The notes under the pieces: model-generated
What the model was told of the DNA's origin: nothing
The model's input: the letters and a program-made list of their open reading frames with translations, nothing else
Databases searched by the model: none
Program-made: the position numbers and the translations under genes
Part shown: one piece after another, positions 30,533 to 40,688 of the stretch
How positions within the stretch are numbered: the stretch's first letter is position 1
Layout of the letters: every line of letters begins with the position of its first letter
Assembly: GCA_902827205.1 (NCBI GenBank)
Contig: LR792634.1
Location: 496,001 to 560,000, forward strand
Length of the DNA stretch: 64,000 nucleotides
Source: Methanocaldococcus lauensis
Lineage (GTDB): Archaea > AGJL01 > Methanococci > Methanococcales > Methanocaldococcaceae
Reading direction: 5' to 3'

Positions 30533-31240
30533 ATGTTATCCCCTAAAGAAGTTTTAAAAAATCTTGCAGAAGAAAATAATCTGCTATATGAAGAGGTTGA
30601 GATTAAAATATCAGATACTAAGTTAGATACAACAAGAATTAAAGACTATCCATTAATGAGTGGTAAAGAAATTTTATTGAGAGCTAATTTTAAAGGTTGT
30701 TATGGGGATGCCTTCACAGATAAACCAGTTGAATTTAAAGGAACTATTAAAGAACTTTTAGATAAAGGAAATAGAGCTGAAATAATAGCAACATTAAATG
30801 CTGTTATGAGATACCTTGGATTAGTTGATAGAACTGTTCATTGCACTGGAGATGAACCAGAAAAATGTGCAAAAGAGCTTGTTAAATACCTAAAGGAATT
30901 GAAACCAAAAAAGATTGGTATTATTGGGTTTCAACCAGCATTTGTTAAAGAGATTGTTAATGCATTTGGCTCTGAAAATGTTATAGTTAGTGATTTAAAT
31001 CCAGAAAATGTTGGAAAAATAAAATATGGAGCTAAAATTATTCATGGGAAATATAATGAGGATTTAATAAAAAATTCAGATGTTGTTTTAGCTACCGGTT
31101 CAACTATTGCAAATGGAACATTTAAGGATATTTGGGAATTAGCTAAAAAATACAATAAAAGAATTATTTTTTATGGAACTACAATTGCTGGAATGGCTAA
31201 AATATTAGGAGTTGAGAGATTTTGTAAATTAGGAAAATAA
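30533..31240 (+). CDS. DUF364-type Rossmann protein (putative heavy-metal chelatase fold)
   Basis: About 235 residues. The C-terminal half is a Rossmann-like fold with IGIIGFQPAFVKEIVNAFG (about residues 128-146), DLNPENVGKI and DVVLATGSTIANGTF, characteristic of DUF364 proteins. These have been linked to metal-chelate binding but lack a proven reaction. The N-terminal half has conserved GCYGDAFTDKP and a Cys/His pair (TVHCTGDEPEKC). The ATG at 30533 has GAGGTGA; a GTG at 30524 overlaps that site. It probably forms an operon with mfnD 25 bases downstream. Confidence 0.65.
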   Translation: MLSPKEVLKNLAEENNLLYEEVEIKISDTKLDTTRIKDYPLMSGKEILLRANFKGCYGDAFTDKPVEFKGTIKELLDKGNRAEIIATLNAVMRYLGLVDRTVHCTGDEPEKCAKELVKYLKELKPKKIGIIGFQPAFVKEIVNAFGSENVIVSDLNPENVGKIKYGAKIIHGKYNEDLIKNSDVVLATGSTIANGTFKDIWELAKKYNKRIIFYGTTIAGMAKILGVERFCKLGK

Positions 31241-31265
31241 CATAATTCATCCTGGTGAAATAAAT

Positions 31266-32147
31266 ATGATATTGTTTTTTGAATATGCAATTGCCTCTGG
31301 GTTTGAAGATGAAGGAATTTTAAAAGAAGGAAAAATGATGTTTGACACTTTATTAAAGCAGTTTTTAGAAATTGACAATGTTGTATCTTTAATTTATAAG
31401 GATTATGTTGATTACTATAAAAATTTTAAAAATCTTGAAATAATAGAGGTTGAGGATGAAAATGAAGTTGAAGAAAAATTAGACAACATTTTAAAAAATA
31501 AAAAAATTGACTATGCATTAACAATAGCTCCAGAGGAAGATAATATATTATACAATTTAACAAAAATCATCGAAAAATATCCAGTAAAAAATTTAGGTAG
31601 TTTTTCAGAAGGTGTAAAAATATCTGGAAATAAATATTTAACATACTTAGCAATTAAAGATTTTGTAAATGTTCCTGAAACATTTCCTCCTAAGAAGTAT
31701 GTAGTAAAAAAGATAGATGGATGTGGTGGAAAATTTGAAATTTTAGATGATAATTATATAATTCAGGAATTTATTGATGGAGAAAATTTGTCAGTGTCTT
31801 TAATTGTTGGAAAAAATAAGATTTATCCTCTATCTTTAAACAAACAGTATATTGATGATAGAGGTTTTATTGGGGCAGATGTGAATATTGAGCACAAATT
31901 AAAAGATATAATTTTTAACGAGGTGATTAAAGGTATTAAATATATAAATGGATTAAATGGTTATGTAGGAGTTGATGTCATAGTTAATAATGATGAAATT
32001 TTTATTATTGAAATAAATCCAAGAATAACAACAACTGTCTATGGATTAAAAACAAAACCAAGTTTAGGAGAATTATTAATAAAAAATGCAAAGAATGAAG
32101 AACTAAAATTTAAAGTTAGAGGAGAAAACTTTACAATTGACAAATAA
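31266..32147 (+). CDS. mfnD: Tyramine-L-glutamate ligase (methanofuran biosynthesis)
   Basis: 293 residues of ATP-grasp fold. The N-terminal MILFFEYAIASGFED, the nucleotide-binding segment YVVKKIDGCGGKFEI (about residue 142) and the metal site FIIEINPRITTT (about 246) fit MfnD. This enzyme attaches glutamate to tyramine for methanofuran, the first C1 carrier of methanogenesis. Assignment rests on overall resemblance to the characterised M. jannaschii protein (MJ0815, from memory). Its neighbour dys is adjacent there too, which supports the call. Confidence 0.8.
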   Translation: MILFFEYAIASGFEDEGILKEGKMMFDTLLKQFLEIDNVVSLIYKDYVDYYKNFKNLEIIEVEDENEVEEKLDNILKNKKIDYALTIAPEEDNILYNLTKIIEKYPVKNLGSFSEGVKISGNKYLTYLAIKDFVNVPETFPPKKYVVKKIDGCGGKFEILDDNYIIQEFIDGENLSVSLIVGKNKIYPLSLNKQYIDDRGFIGADVNIEHKLKDIIFNEVIKGIKYINGLNGYVGVDVIVNNDEIFIIEINPRITTTVYGLKTKPSLGELLIKNAKNEELKFKVRGENFTIDK

Positions 32148-32162
32148 ATTAAAAATAATTAA

Positions 32163-33197
<1,035 letters not shown>

Positions 33198-33208
33198 AGG
33201 TTGAAAAT

Positions 33209-33961
33209 ATGCTATATGTTGTTGGTATTGGTAGTGGTAGTAAATTACATATAACTAAGGAGGCAGAAGAAGTTTTAAAAAATGTAGATTTAATAGTGTG
33301 CTATAAAAATTACAAAAAATATGTTGAAAGATTTAATAAGCCAATATATACAACTGGAATGACGAAAGAGATTGACAGAGTAGAGTATGCTTTAAAAGAA
33401 TCTAAATATAAAGATGTTGCTTTAGTTTCGAGTGGAGACCCTACAATTTATGGATTAGCTTCATTAGCATATGAAATAAATTCAATTAAAAACTACAATG
33501 TAGAAATAAGGGTAATTCCTGGAATTACTGCCGCTTCATTAGCTTCATCAGTTTTAGGAAGTCCGTTAAATCATGATTTTGTTGTTATAAGTTTTAGTGA
33601 TTTATTAACTCCACTAAGTACTATATTAAAAAGATTTGAATACGCTTTAAAAGGGGATTTTGTTATCTGCATATACAACCCACTAAGTAAGAAAAGAAAA
33701 GAGCCTTTTTTAAAGGCAATGGAGATATTAAAAGATTTTGCAAAAGATGTAAATTACATTATTGGGATAGTAAAAAATGCTGGAAGGGATAATGAAAAAT
33801 ATTTAATTACAAACTTTGAGGAATTTTATAAAAATTTAGAAAAATACTTAGAATTTATAGATATGAACACAATAATAATTATTGGTAATTCCTCAACAAA
33901 AATTATAAACAATAAGATGGTAACTCCAAGAGGTTATCTCAATAAATATAAAATTTTGTAA
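33209..33961 (+). CDS. cobJ: Precorrin-3B / cobalt-factor III C17-methyltransferase
   Basis: About 250 residues of the tetrapyrrole methylase family; it methylates C17 with ring contraction in (anaerobic) cobalamin synthesis, so cbiH is the equivalent name. Seen: YVVGIGSGSKLHIT at the start, VALVSSGDPTIYGLASLAYE (about residues 70-90), VIPGITAASLASSVLGSPLNHDF (about 105) and FVICIYNPLSKKRKEP. ATG 33209 is used, since the longer frame runs back into dys. It provides the corrinoid needed by methanogenesis and MetE-core methyl transfer. Confidence 0.88.
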   Translation: MLYVVGIGSGSKLHITKEAEEVLKNVDLIVCYKNYKKYVERFNKPIYTTGMTKEIDRVEYALKESKYKDVALVSSGDPTIYGLASLAYEINSIKNYNVEIRVIPGITAASLASSVLGSPLNHDFVVISFSDLLTPLSTILKRFEYALKGDFVICIYNPLSKKRKEPFLKAMEILKDFAKDVNYIIGIVKNAGRDNEKYLITNFEEFYKNLEKYLEFIDMNTIIIIGNSSTKIINNKMVTPRGYLNKYKIL

Positions 33962-33977
33962 AAATTAGGTGGAATGT

Positions 33978-35099
33978 ATGCTTAAAAAGATAAGAGAGGA
34001 ATTAAATAGTTATTTTTTAGAGAGAAGAGAGGAAATAGATATAGCTTTAACTTCTATATTGGCTAATGAACATACAGTGTTTTTGGGGAATCCTGGAACT
34101 GCTAAATCCCAATTAATTAGAGCTATAGCCTCTCATCTAAATGCCAATTACTTTGAAAAACTTGTAACAAGATTTACAACAGAGGATGAACTTTTTGGAC
34201 CATTAAGCATTAAAGAATTAAAAGATAATGATAAATTTGTTAGGAAAACTAATGGCTATTTACCTACGGCTGAAATTGCTTTTTTAGATGAAGTTTTTAA
34301 AGCAAATAGTAGCATATTAAATGCTTTACTATCCATTATAAATGAAAGAATCTATCACAATGGAGACAAAATAGAGAAAGTTCATTTAATAAGTTTGTTT
34401 GGAGCGTCCAACGAATTGCCAGAGGAAAATGAACTATTAGCATTTTACGATAGGTTTTTATTTAGGAAAGTTGTGAGAGGTATAAAATGTTATGAAAATC
34501 TTTCAAAACTTATTGATTTAGAAGAGGAATATAAGCCAAAGACAGTTATTGACATTGATGAACTCAGAGAGTTGCAAAAAGAGGCTTTGAAAGTGGATAT
34601 TTCTAACATAAAAGAAACTTTGATTAGAATAAAAATATCGTTAGAAAGTGAAGGTATAAAAATTTCAGATAGGAGATTTAAAAAGTCAGTTAAGGCTGTT
34701 AAATGTTTTGCTTACTTAAATGAAAAAGAAAAGGCAGATGAGAATGATTTAGACATTTTAAGGCATATATATTGGAACGAGCCAGATGAATTCTTTAAGG
34801 TTTCTGTTGAGATTTTTAAAGTATCCAATCATTATGCTGGTTTTGCATTAGAGCAGAGAGAAATATTAGATAATCTTATAAACGAAATAAAAAAAATTGA
34901 TAAAGATAAAATACAGTTAGGTGGAATAGAGTATAGAAAATGCCTTGAAATTTTAGGTAAGTTAAATAGTATGGTTATAACATTAAAAGATGTTAAAAAT
35001 AAGGCAATTGAAAAAAATAAACCTTATGAATTAGTTGATGATGTTTTAAAAGAGGTTGAAGGAGTTAAAAAATATGTTGAAGAGTTGTTAAAGGGTTAG
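33978..35099 (+). CDS. MoxR-family AAA+ ATPase (RavA-like)
   Basis: About 373 residues. Walker A is LGNPGTAKSQLIRA (about residues 34-47), Walker B is IAFLDEVFKAN (about 95) and sensor 1 is LFGASNELPE (about 138). The C-terminal part is helical and Lys-rich. MoxR ATPases act with VWA-domain partners as chaperones for cofactor or metal insertion, and the next gene is such a partner four bases away. The RavA/ViaA arrangement is known in bacteria and archaea; the client here is unknown. The neighbouring corrinoid gene is suggestive only. ATG 33978 follows AGGTGG. Confidence 0.82.
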   Translation: MLKKIREELNSYFLERREEIDIALTSILANEHTVFLGNPGTAKSQLIRAIASHLNANYFEKLVTRFTTEDELFGPLSIKELKDNDKFVRKTNGYLPTAEIAFLDEVFKANSSILNALLSIINERIYHNGDKIEKVHLISLFGASNELPEENELLAFYDRFLFRKVVRGIKCYENLSKLIDLEEEYKPKTVIDIDELRELQKEALKVDISNIKETLIRIKISLESEGIKISDRRFKKSVKAVKCFAYLNEKEKADENDLDILRHIYWNEPDEFFKVSVEIFKVSNHYAGFALEQREILDNLINEIKKIDKDKIQLGGIEYRKCLEILGKLNSMVITLKDVKNKAIEKNKPYELVDDVLKEVEGVKKYVEELLKG

Positions 35100-35102
35100 A
35101 TT

Positions 35103-36425
35103 ATGAAAAATGTTATAAAACATGATGCATACGATAAAAAAAGTTTTGAGAGGTTTTTAAAGAACAGCAAATATTTACAAAAACTTCTTGATTATTATTC
35201 AAAATATCATCCAATTCACGAAAAATTAGCGGAGGATACATTTTACGCATTCTTTAAATATGTTGTTGAATTCAACGAGCATATTGAAGAAAAATTTAAA
35301 ATAAATAAGGCAATTTTAGAGGGAGCAATGAAAAATATTGAGTATGAGAAAAGCAAACTTTTAACTGAGTTGGATGAAGTTAATGCAGGAACTGCTACAA
35401 TAATGTTCTGTGAAAAATTTTTCGAAAATTTAAAACTTAAAAAATTAAATAAAGAGTTAAAGAAATATATTTCTGGAGGAAAAAGTAAAGATTTAGAGGA
35501 GAAATTAAAAGAAACTGCAAAGGAAACTATGAAAGAAATCTCAAATGAAATTTTTGATGTTTTTGAAGGATATAAATCAATTAAAAATTTTGGTAAAGGA
35601 AAAGGAGATAAAAAAATACTGTCAGTTGAAGATAAAATAAGGTTAGCGGATAAAATTTTACAAAATAAAAAAATTAAAGAAATAATAAAAAAATTAGGGA
35701 AGTTAAGATTAATTGCAATAAATGAATATAAATCAAAAATTAGACACTATTCAGGGGAGGTTTATTCAATAAAAATTGGTAGGGACTTAAAGAAGTTATT
35801 ACCTAAAGAAATAGTTAATTTTTCTGATGAAATATTATACTACGATTTTTTGAGGAGATATGTAGATAAAAAACTTTTAATTTATGATATATACAACAAA
35901 TTGGAAAAACAAAAAGGACCTATTATAGTTTTGTTAGATCATAGTGGTTCAATGTATGGAGAAAGGGAGATATGGGGAAAGGCTGTTGCTATATCCTTAA
36001 TAGAAATTGCTAAAAGAGAAAATAGAAACCTTTATTATATTGCCTTTGATGACGGCGTTAGATTTGAAAAAAAGATAAACCCTAAAAATATAAATATTGA
36101 TGAAATAATTGAAATAGCCTCAATATACTTTGGAGGAGGTACAAACTTTGAAGAGCCATTATATAGAGCGGTAAATATAATAAAAGAAAATAATAAAACC
36201 TTTAAAAACGCAGACATTTTATTTATAACTGACGGTTATGCAGAAGTGAGTAATAAATTTTTAAAAGAATTTAATAATTTTAAGAATGAATATAATTTTA
36301 AATTAATTTCTGTGTTTGTAGAAACCTTCCCAACTGAAACCTTAAAAATGATTTCTGATGAGGTTATAAAAGTTTATGCCTTGGCAGATGAAGAAACAAA
36401 AAAGATTTATAAAAGTTTAGTTTAA
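35103..36425 (+). CDS. VWA-domain partner of MoxR ATPase (ViaA-like)
   Basis: 440 residues. A long helical, lysine-rich N-terminal region (about 1-250) precedes a von Willebrand A domain (about 265-430) with the metal-site motif LLDHSGSMYG (DxSxS), the conserved GGGTNFEEPL threonine and DILFITDGYAEV. It is almost contiguous with the MoxR gene and is surely co-expressed with it. Its 3' end overlaps the stop of the convergent AMMECR1 gene by four bases. Confidence 0.82.
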   Translation: MKNVIKHDAYDKKSFERFLKNSKYLQKLLDYYSKYHPIHEKLAEDTFYAFFKYVVEFNEHIEEKFKINKAILEGAMKNIEYEKSKLLTELDEVNAGTATIMFCEKFFENLKLKKLNKELKKYISGGKSKDLEEKLKETAKETMKEISNEIFDVFEGYKSIKNFGKGKGDKKILSVEDKIRLADKILQNKKIKEIIKKLGKLRLIAINEYKSKIRHYSGEVYSIKIGRDLKKLLPKEIVNFSDEILYYDFLRRYVDKKLLIYDIYNKLEKQKGPIIVLLDHSGSMYGEREIWGKAVAISLIEIAKRENRNLYYIAFDDGVRFEKKINPKNINIDEIIEIASIYFGGGTNFEEPLYRAVNIIKENNKTFKNADILFITDGYAEVSNKFLKEFNNFKNEYNFKLISVFVETFPTETLKMISDEVIKVYALADEETKKIYKSLV

Positions 36426-37027
36426 ATTAACTTTTTCTCAACGACGTCTCCTCTTGGCTCAACTTCTTCAAATATCTGTGCCTCAAATCTATAAATTTTT
36501 GCATTTTCATCTAACCACATATCTGGGGGTAATCCAGCCTTTAAACATAAATGAGCCAAATATTCCTCTACATCCCACCCAAATTCAATAGGTACTTGAG
36601 GTAATAAAAGTCCAGAGTGCATTCCATATTTTATAATCAATCCATCTCTACCAATTTTTATTTTTTCTAAATACTCTCTTGGATGTCTAACTTTTATAAG
36701 TTCTGGAGGAGTTAATATACTAACTTCTACAACTATATAATCCATTTCTTCTAATGTTACAGGAGGAAATCTTGGGTCTTTTGTAGCCGCACTTATTGCC
36801 GCTTCTTCTAATGCCTTGATTAATGGTAATATTGGTTCAGGAATTCCAATACATCCTCTTAGTTCTCTCTCAGGATATGTGTGGAGAGTGCAAAAACATC
36901 CTCTTTTTTCATTAAATACATCTGGATAATTTTCTACAATAACGTCTTTTCCAGATAGGTAATTTTCTATAACAGCTCTTGCAAATTTTACGGCAAAGGT
37001 TCCCTCTTCTAATGTTAATAATCTCAT
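36422..37027 (-). CDS. AMMECR1-domain protein
   Basis: About 201 residues covering a single AMMECR1 domain. The invariant ELRGCIGIPEP (about residues 56-66) is present, as are CFCTLHTYP and AATKDPRFPPVT. The family occurs in all three domains of life, is often linked to a radical-SAM/MEMO partner, and has no settled reaction. ATG 37027 follows GGTGAAAAAT. Nothing in the flanks indicates a partner; upstream lies the tnpB remnant. Confidence 0.88.
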   Translation of the reverse strand: MRLLTLEEGTFAVKFARAVIENYLSGKDVIVENYPDVFNEKRGCFCTLHTYPERELRGCIGIPEPILPLIKALEEAAISAATKDPRFPPVTLEEMDYIVVEVSILTPPELIKVRHPREYLEKIKIGRDGLIIKYGMHSGLLLPQVPIEFGWDVEEYLAHLCLKAGLPPDMWLDENAKIYRFEAQIFEEVEPRGDVVEKKLI

Positions 37028-37081
37028 ATTTTTCACCGTTTCTCATTTTCATAGTATATAATAGCATTTAGCAACATACGG

Positions 37082-37177
37082 CTATGGAAAAGGGTTGTCC
37101 TCAGCCCACAGCTTCATCGAGAATACCATTCTCTCTGCTATATATTCATTGGACTTTGGGCTGAACAGAGACAGCCC
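37082..37177 (-). repeat. 96-bp conserved tnpB 3' tail, copy B
   Basis: This is the best-preserved of three copies in the window and keeps an open frame to its TAG. It begins with the GGGCTG/CAGCCC hairpin and contains a GAGAAT/ATTCTC stem with a three-base loop. It can be read as the end of tnpB or as the 3' scaffold of an omega-RNA. Confidence 0.75.
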
Positions 37178-37511
37178 ATAAAAGGAAGGTAGATCCCTCT
37201 CATCAGCCAATCTATATAGTTGAGATAGTCTATCTCCACAGTTAGGGCATAATATAGAGGTGTAGGATGGATTTACCTCAACAATTTTAACTCCGAATTC
37301 TAAGGACGTATTTTTAAGGATTTCTAAAAATTTTTTAGCTGAAAGAAATATTATAATTTATGTTTTAATTTTAGAAATTTTTGTACCATTTTTAATCCAA
37401 AATATAAGACAATAGATAAAATTTCTTATCTTCTATAATTTTTATTTTCCTCTTAGTCAATGGCTTACTCTTCAATACTACAGTTTTTAATAGTTTAATT
37501 ATCTTAGCCAT
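37082..37511 (-). pseudogene. tnpB (IS200/IS605 OrfB-type) remnant B
   Basis: Two ends of a TnpB protein with most of the middle deleted. The N-terminal piece (37392-37511, 39 codons) reads MAKIIKLLKTVVLKSKPLTK, a typical TnpB start. The C-terminal piece (37082 to about 37342) carries the motif GVKIVEVNPSYTSILCPNCG, that is, the region before and the first half of the zinc ribbon, and ends EDNPFP-stop. Between them are stops in all frames. Full TnpB proteins have about 400 residues. The 800-base gap from AMMECR1 to the next gene is otherwise empty apart from the peptide fragment at 37559-37708. Confidence 0.85.
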
Positions 37512-37558
37512 CTTCTTTTACTAAATAGTTTTTTCGTTTGTTTTATTAGTTTTGTTAG

Positions 37559-37708
37559 TTTTTTGTTATATTTACAATTTTCGGAAAAGCTATTATAGGT
37601 AGTATCTATATACAACAATATAGTACAGAAACTAAGAAACTGTTTCGAACCCTATTAGATTCCCGGAAGAAATATTTGTATCTTCTTTGGAAAGACTCCA
37701 ATAAGTGA
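37559..37708 (+). other. Decayed coding fragment, unknown family
   Basis: A stop-bounded frame of about 49 codons without a plausible start, ending TGA at 37706. Part of it reads STETKKLFRTLLDSRKK. The TE-x-KKLF-x-TL core recurs in the fragment at 51881-52018 with matching nucleotides, so both probably derive from one repeated gene. Family not recognised. Confidence 0.4.
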
Positions 37709-37819
37709 TAATGATAAAATAAAGAATGGAGATATTTTTCCAAAATTTACTTTTTAAGATATTATCTTTTCAGAAATTTGTATAATTTGTATATTAAGAC
37801 GTCAGAAAGGTTGATAACA

Positions 37820-38638
37820 ATGATTATAGCAGGAACTATGCCAATAAAAGGTTTAGAATTAATAGAAGGAAAACCTAAGTTAAAAGGAGATAAAATAATA
37901 ATTAACAACAAAGAGTTTCCAGTATCTATGGGGACTGGTGCTTTGATAGGAGCAGTTTTAAAAACGTTAGAATATTTTGATAATGATGATATTAGAGTAA
38001 TAACTGCAGGAGATATTGGAGAAGGTGAGGGAAGTTTTAAGATTTATGATGCGTTAAAAGATGTTGATGATGATTTATTAGTTATTCATTACATAAAACC
38101 AAAGATATCAAAAATTAAGGAGATTGATTTTTCTCCAAAGATTATTGCAGATGCTGGAGGAATGTATGCGGCAAAAGCAGCAAATATTGGAGATAGGTTT
38201 TATCTCTTTCTGCCAGATGTTGGTGAGTTAGCATTTTTGGCAGATGAGAAAGCTACACATCCTGCATATGTTAGGGGATTTATATCTGAGATTGACGATA
38301 AAGAAGTTACTAAATTAATAGAAAAAGCTTACAAATTGAAAATGCCTAAGTATATGGTTGTTAAAGGAGAAACTGATTATGTTGTCAATGAAGGAAAAAT
38401 AATTGATACAATAAAAGAGCCAAAAATAGAGGCAATGGAATGTATAGGGGGAACGGGAGATACCTTAACAGGGATAATATCATCCTTAATAAGTGTTGGA
38501 TTTAAGACAGAAGATGCTATGAGATTAGGGTGTAAAATAAATAGAAAACTTGGAGAACTCGTCAATGCCAAGCCAAATACACAAATTATAGGGATAATTA
38601 ATGTTATTCATAAGGTTATGGAGGATTATATAAAATAG
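37820..38638 (+). CDS. Carbohydrate-kinase-like protein (NAD(P)HX dehydratase-related)
   Basis: About 272 residues of the ribokinase-like superfamily related to the ADP-dependent NAD(P)H-hydrate dehydratase (YjeF C-terminal) group. Seen: VITAGDIGEGEGSFKIYDAL, PKIIADAGGMYAAKAAN and the nucleotide-site motif CIGGTGDTLTGIISSLIS (about residues 212-229). It lacks the YjeF N-terminal epimerase domain and is shorter than typical NnrD, so repair of hydrated NAD(P)H is likely but not certain. ATG 37820 follows AAAGGTTGAT; the longer frame has no site. It is convergent with fen. Confidence 0.65.
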   Translation: MIIAGTMPIKGLELIEGKPKLKGDKIIINNKEFPVSMGTGALIGAVLKTLEYFDNDDIRVITAGDIGEGEGSFKIYDALKDVDDDLLVIHYIKPKISKIKEIDFSPKIIADAGGMYAAKAANIGDRFYLFLPDVGELAFLADEKATHPAYVRGFISEIDDKEVTKLIEKAYKLKMPKYMVVKGETDYVVNEGKIIDTIKEPKIEAMECIGGTGDTLTGIISSLISVGFKTEDAMRLGCKINRKLGELVNAKPNTQIIGIINVIHKVMEDYIK

Positions 38639-38670
38639 AAATCTTTTTTGACATATTCAAAAGTGTAATG

Positions 38671-39651
38671 TTATTTAAACCATGCATCTAAAGTTTTCTG
38701 CTTAGTTTTACTTTCAATTAAACTATATAATTTATCAACATGCTTTTTAACTCTTTCATAATTAAAATCATTCTCATCAACTAAAAATTTAATAATTCCC
38801 TCTTTATCTGGTAATCTCAAATTTAATGAGTAGTTGTCAGTAACCCTTGGATTTTTAAATATATTTTTAATTTCTTCATAATTTTCTACTTCTTTTTTCA
38901 AAACATCTCTCGCCAATCCACTTCTAACAATTTCATAAGCCCTCTTAAATCCAATTCCTCTAACTCCTCCCGGATTGTAGTCAGTTCCCATAAATATGGC
39001 TATATCTATTAAGTCATCTAACGATATTTTTAAACTTTCTAAAACCTCATTTAGTTCAATAAGTTCTGGCATCTCCTTTGTTGTTGTTAAATTTCTAATA
39101 ACTCTTGGAGCTCCATATAATAAGGAATCATAATCTTGACTTACAACAGCCCAAACATCTCCTTTTTTTGCCATATAACTTGCCTGTGCTTCACCTTCTG
39201 AAGGAGCTTCAACATAAGGAATTCCCATTAACTTTAATAAATATTTGCAATTCTCTACTATTTTAGGAGTTAGATAACAAACTCTTTTTGCATATTTAGA
39301 GATTTCCTCAACATCTTCTTTTTTTACAGCCTCTTTCAATTTTAGTTCAGCTTTTTCTTTCATTTCTTTTCTTATCTTTCGTGTTTTCTCTTTTAATTTT
39401 GGTGGCTCACCATCAAAAACCCAAATAGGAATTATATCATTTTCTAATAAATGGATAGTTTTGTAAAAAACACCATTATATGCAGAAGTTATTTCCCCTT
39501 TTCTATTTTTCAAGGGGGAGCCATCTTTTAATCTTATAGAACTTAAAAATTGATATATTGCATTCATTCCATCAATTGCTACTTTTTTACCTCTTAAATC
39601 CTCTAATGTTATATTTTTTTTAGGAATATATTCACCAATTTGCACTCCCAT
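38671..39651 (-). CDS. fen: Flap endonuclease 1
   Basis: 326 residues, the structure-specific nuclease that removes 5' flaps during Okazaki fragment maturation. The N-domain starts MGVQIGEYIP with the metal-binding Asp in VAIDGMNAIYQFL (about residue 30) and VFDGEPP. The I-domain has YVEAPSEGEAQASYMAKKG (about 148) and VVSQDYDSLLYG. The H3TH region reads MGTDYNPGGVRGIG (about 223). The C-terminus QKTLDAWFK is a PCNA-interacting box. All catalytic acidic residues appear present. ATG follows AAAGGGATACC. Confidence 0.95.
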   Translation of the reverse strand: MGVQIGEYIPKKNITLEDLRGKKVAIDGMNAIYQFLSSIRLKDGSPLKNRKGEITSAYNGVFYKTIHLLENDIIPIWVFDGEPPKLKEKTRKIRKEMKEKAELKLKEAVKKEDVEEISKYAKRVCYLTPKIVENCKYLLKLMGIPYVEAPSEGEAQASYMAKKGDVWAVVSQDYDSLLYGAPRVIRNLTTTKEMPELIELNEVLESLKISLDDLIDIAIFMGTDYNPGGVRGIGFKRAYEIVRSGLARDVLKKEVENYEEIKNIFKNPRVTDNYSLNLRLPDKEGIIKFLVDENDFNYERVKKHVDKLYSLIESKTKQKTLDAWFK

Positions 39652-39691
39652 GGTATCCCTTTACCTTTTAATATATATTTTACTTTAGTTT

Positions 39692-40147
39692 TTATTTTTT
39701 AAAGATAATATTCTCTAAGATTCTCTTTAAAGTTACAACTATTGGAATAGGATTGTGGAATGCTCTAACAAAGTATGTTTCTACATTATTCTCTTTTAAT
39801 GTATTTACTAAGTCCTCTCTCATTTTTTTACCAAATACTATGCCAATGGTTTTCGCTTTATACTTATGCATGTAAGTTATTGTATAACTAACTCCAGCAT
39901 CGTTGTGAACAAAACTAATAATATAATCTACCTCAAACACTTCCTTTAAACCTTCATCAATCTCCTGAAAACCAACATTTTTTATATACAACTTTTCTGG
40001 ATCAGATGTTTCAACTAACTTCAATGCCGCAGGATTTGCTGACACAAAAACTTTACAATCTTTCTTTTTTAACATATTTGTTAAATAAATAAATGAGGGA
40101 ATCAACACTGGCGGCTCTGGACATCCAAGTAATATTAAAACTCTCAT
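39692..40147 (-). CDS. DUF1890 protein
   Basis: 151 residues of a methanogen-restricted family of unknown function. The N-terminus VLILLGCPEPPVLIPS and VSYTITYMHKYKAKTIGIVFG are typical. A Rossmann-like alternation of strands and helices is visible, and the single Cys of GCPEPP could bind metal. It lies four bases downstream of the DUF1894 gene in the same direction; the pair is conserved in methanogens, which suggests a shared methanogenesis-related role that I cannot specify. Confidence 0.75.
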   Translation of the reverse strand: MRVLILLGCPEPPVLIPSFIYLTNMLKKKDCKVFVSANPAALKLVETSDPEKLYIKNVGFQEIDEGLKEVFEVDYIISFVHNDAGVSYTITYMHKYKAKTIGIVFGKKMREDLVNTLKENNVETYFVRAFHNPIPIVVTLKRILENIIFKK

Positions 40148-40151
40148 ATTT

Positions 40152-40481
40152 TCACCAGAATTTTAATTTTGATAATATTCCTTTTTTATCTTTTTTATTT
40201 TCTTTTTCTTTATCATTTTTACTTTCTTTTTTATTTTCTTCTTCAATTTTAACCTTCAAAACAAAAGTTCCGTAGCATGGTTTTGTGTATGGTACTATTA
40301 TATAGCCCTCTTCATAACCTACTGGAATTGGTGGAATTCCTATAAGCATGATTCCCTTAATAACTTCTTCTCCTGGATTAACTTCTTTCACATTTTTGTA
40401 ATTTTCTCTTATGAATTTTGCACACTCTTTAAAAGATCCTTTAAACAGAATTTCATAGTTGTATTTATCTATGCAAGACAT
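40152..40481 (-). CDS. DUF1894 protein
   Basis: 109 residues: a conserved domain of about 75 residues (DKYNYEILFKGSFKECAKFI, PPIPVGYEEG, YTKPCYGTFVLKV) followed by a Lys/Glu/Asn-rich tail (about 77-109). It is a methanogen-specific family without known activity, always near DUF1890 as far as I recall. ATG follows TTGGTGAAATT. The stop and the next start are four bases apart, implying translational coupling. Confidence 0.75.
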   Translation of the reverse strand: MSCIDKYNYEILFKGSFKECAKFIRENYKNVKEVNPGEEVIKGIMLIGIPPIPVGYEEGYIIVPYTKPCYGTFVLKVKIEEENKKESKNDKEKENKKDKKGILSKLKFW

Positions 40482-40688
40482 AATTTCACCAAATAATTGA
40501 ATATATTAAAATTTTAATACACCATTAAATTCTTAGATAATAATAAAAATATATATTATATTCTTAACACATATAACTATTGTAATTAAGGAAAATTTTT
40601 AACTTTACAATTAATGTAAATCTTTTAATAAAAATTAAATGGTGATACTACGAACTCTAATAACTTTAATGAAAAAGAAAATAAAAAA

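Noticed and set aside
37615-37660. The aagaaactg-type repeats as leftover CRISPR repeats
   Set aside because: Only isolated copies exist, with no regular spacing or spacers, and two of them lie within matching coding frames. No cas gene is in the window.
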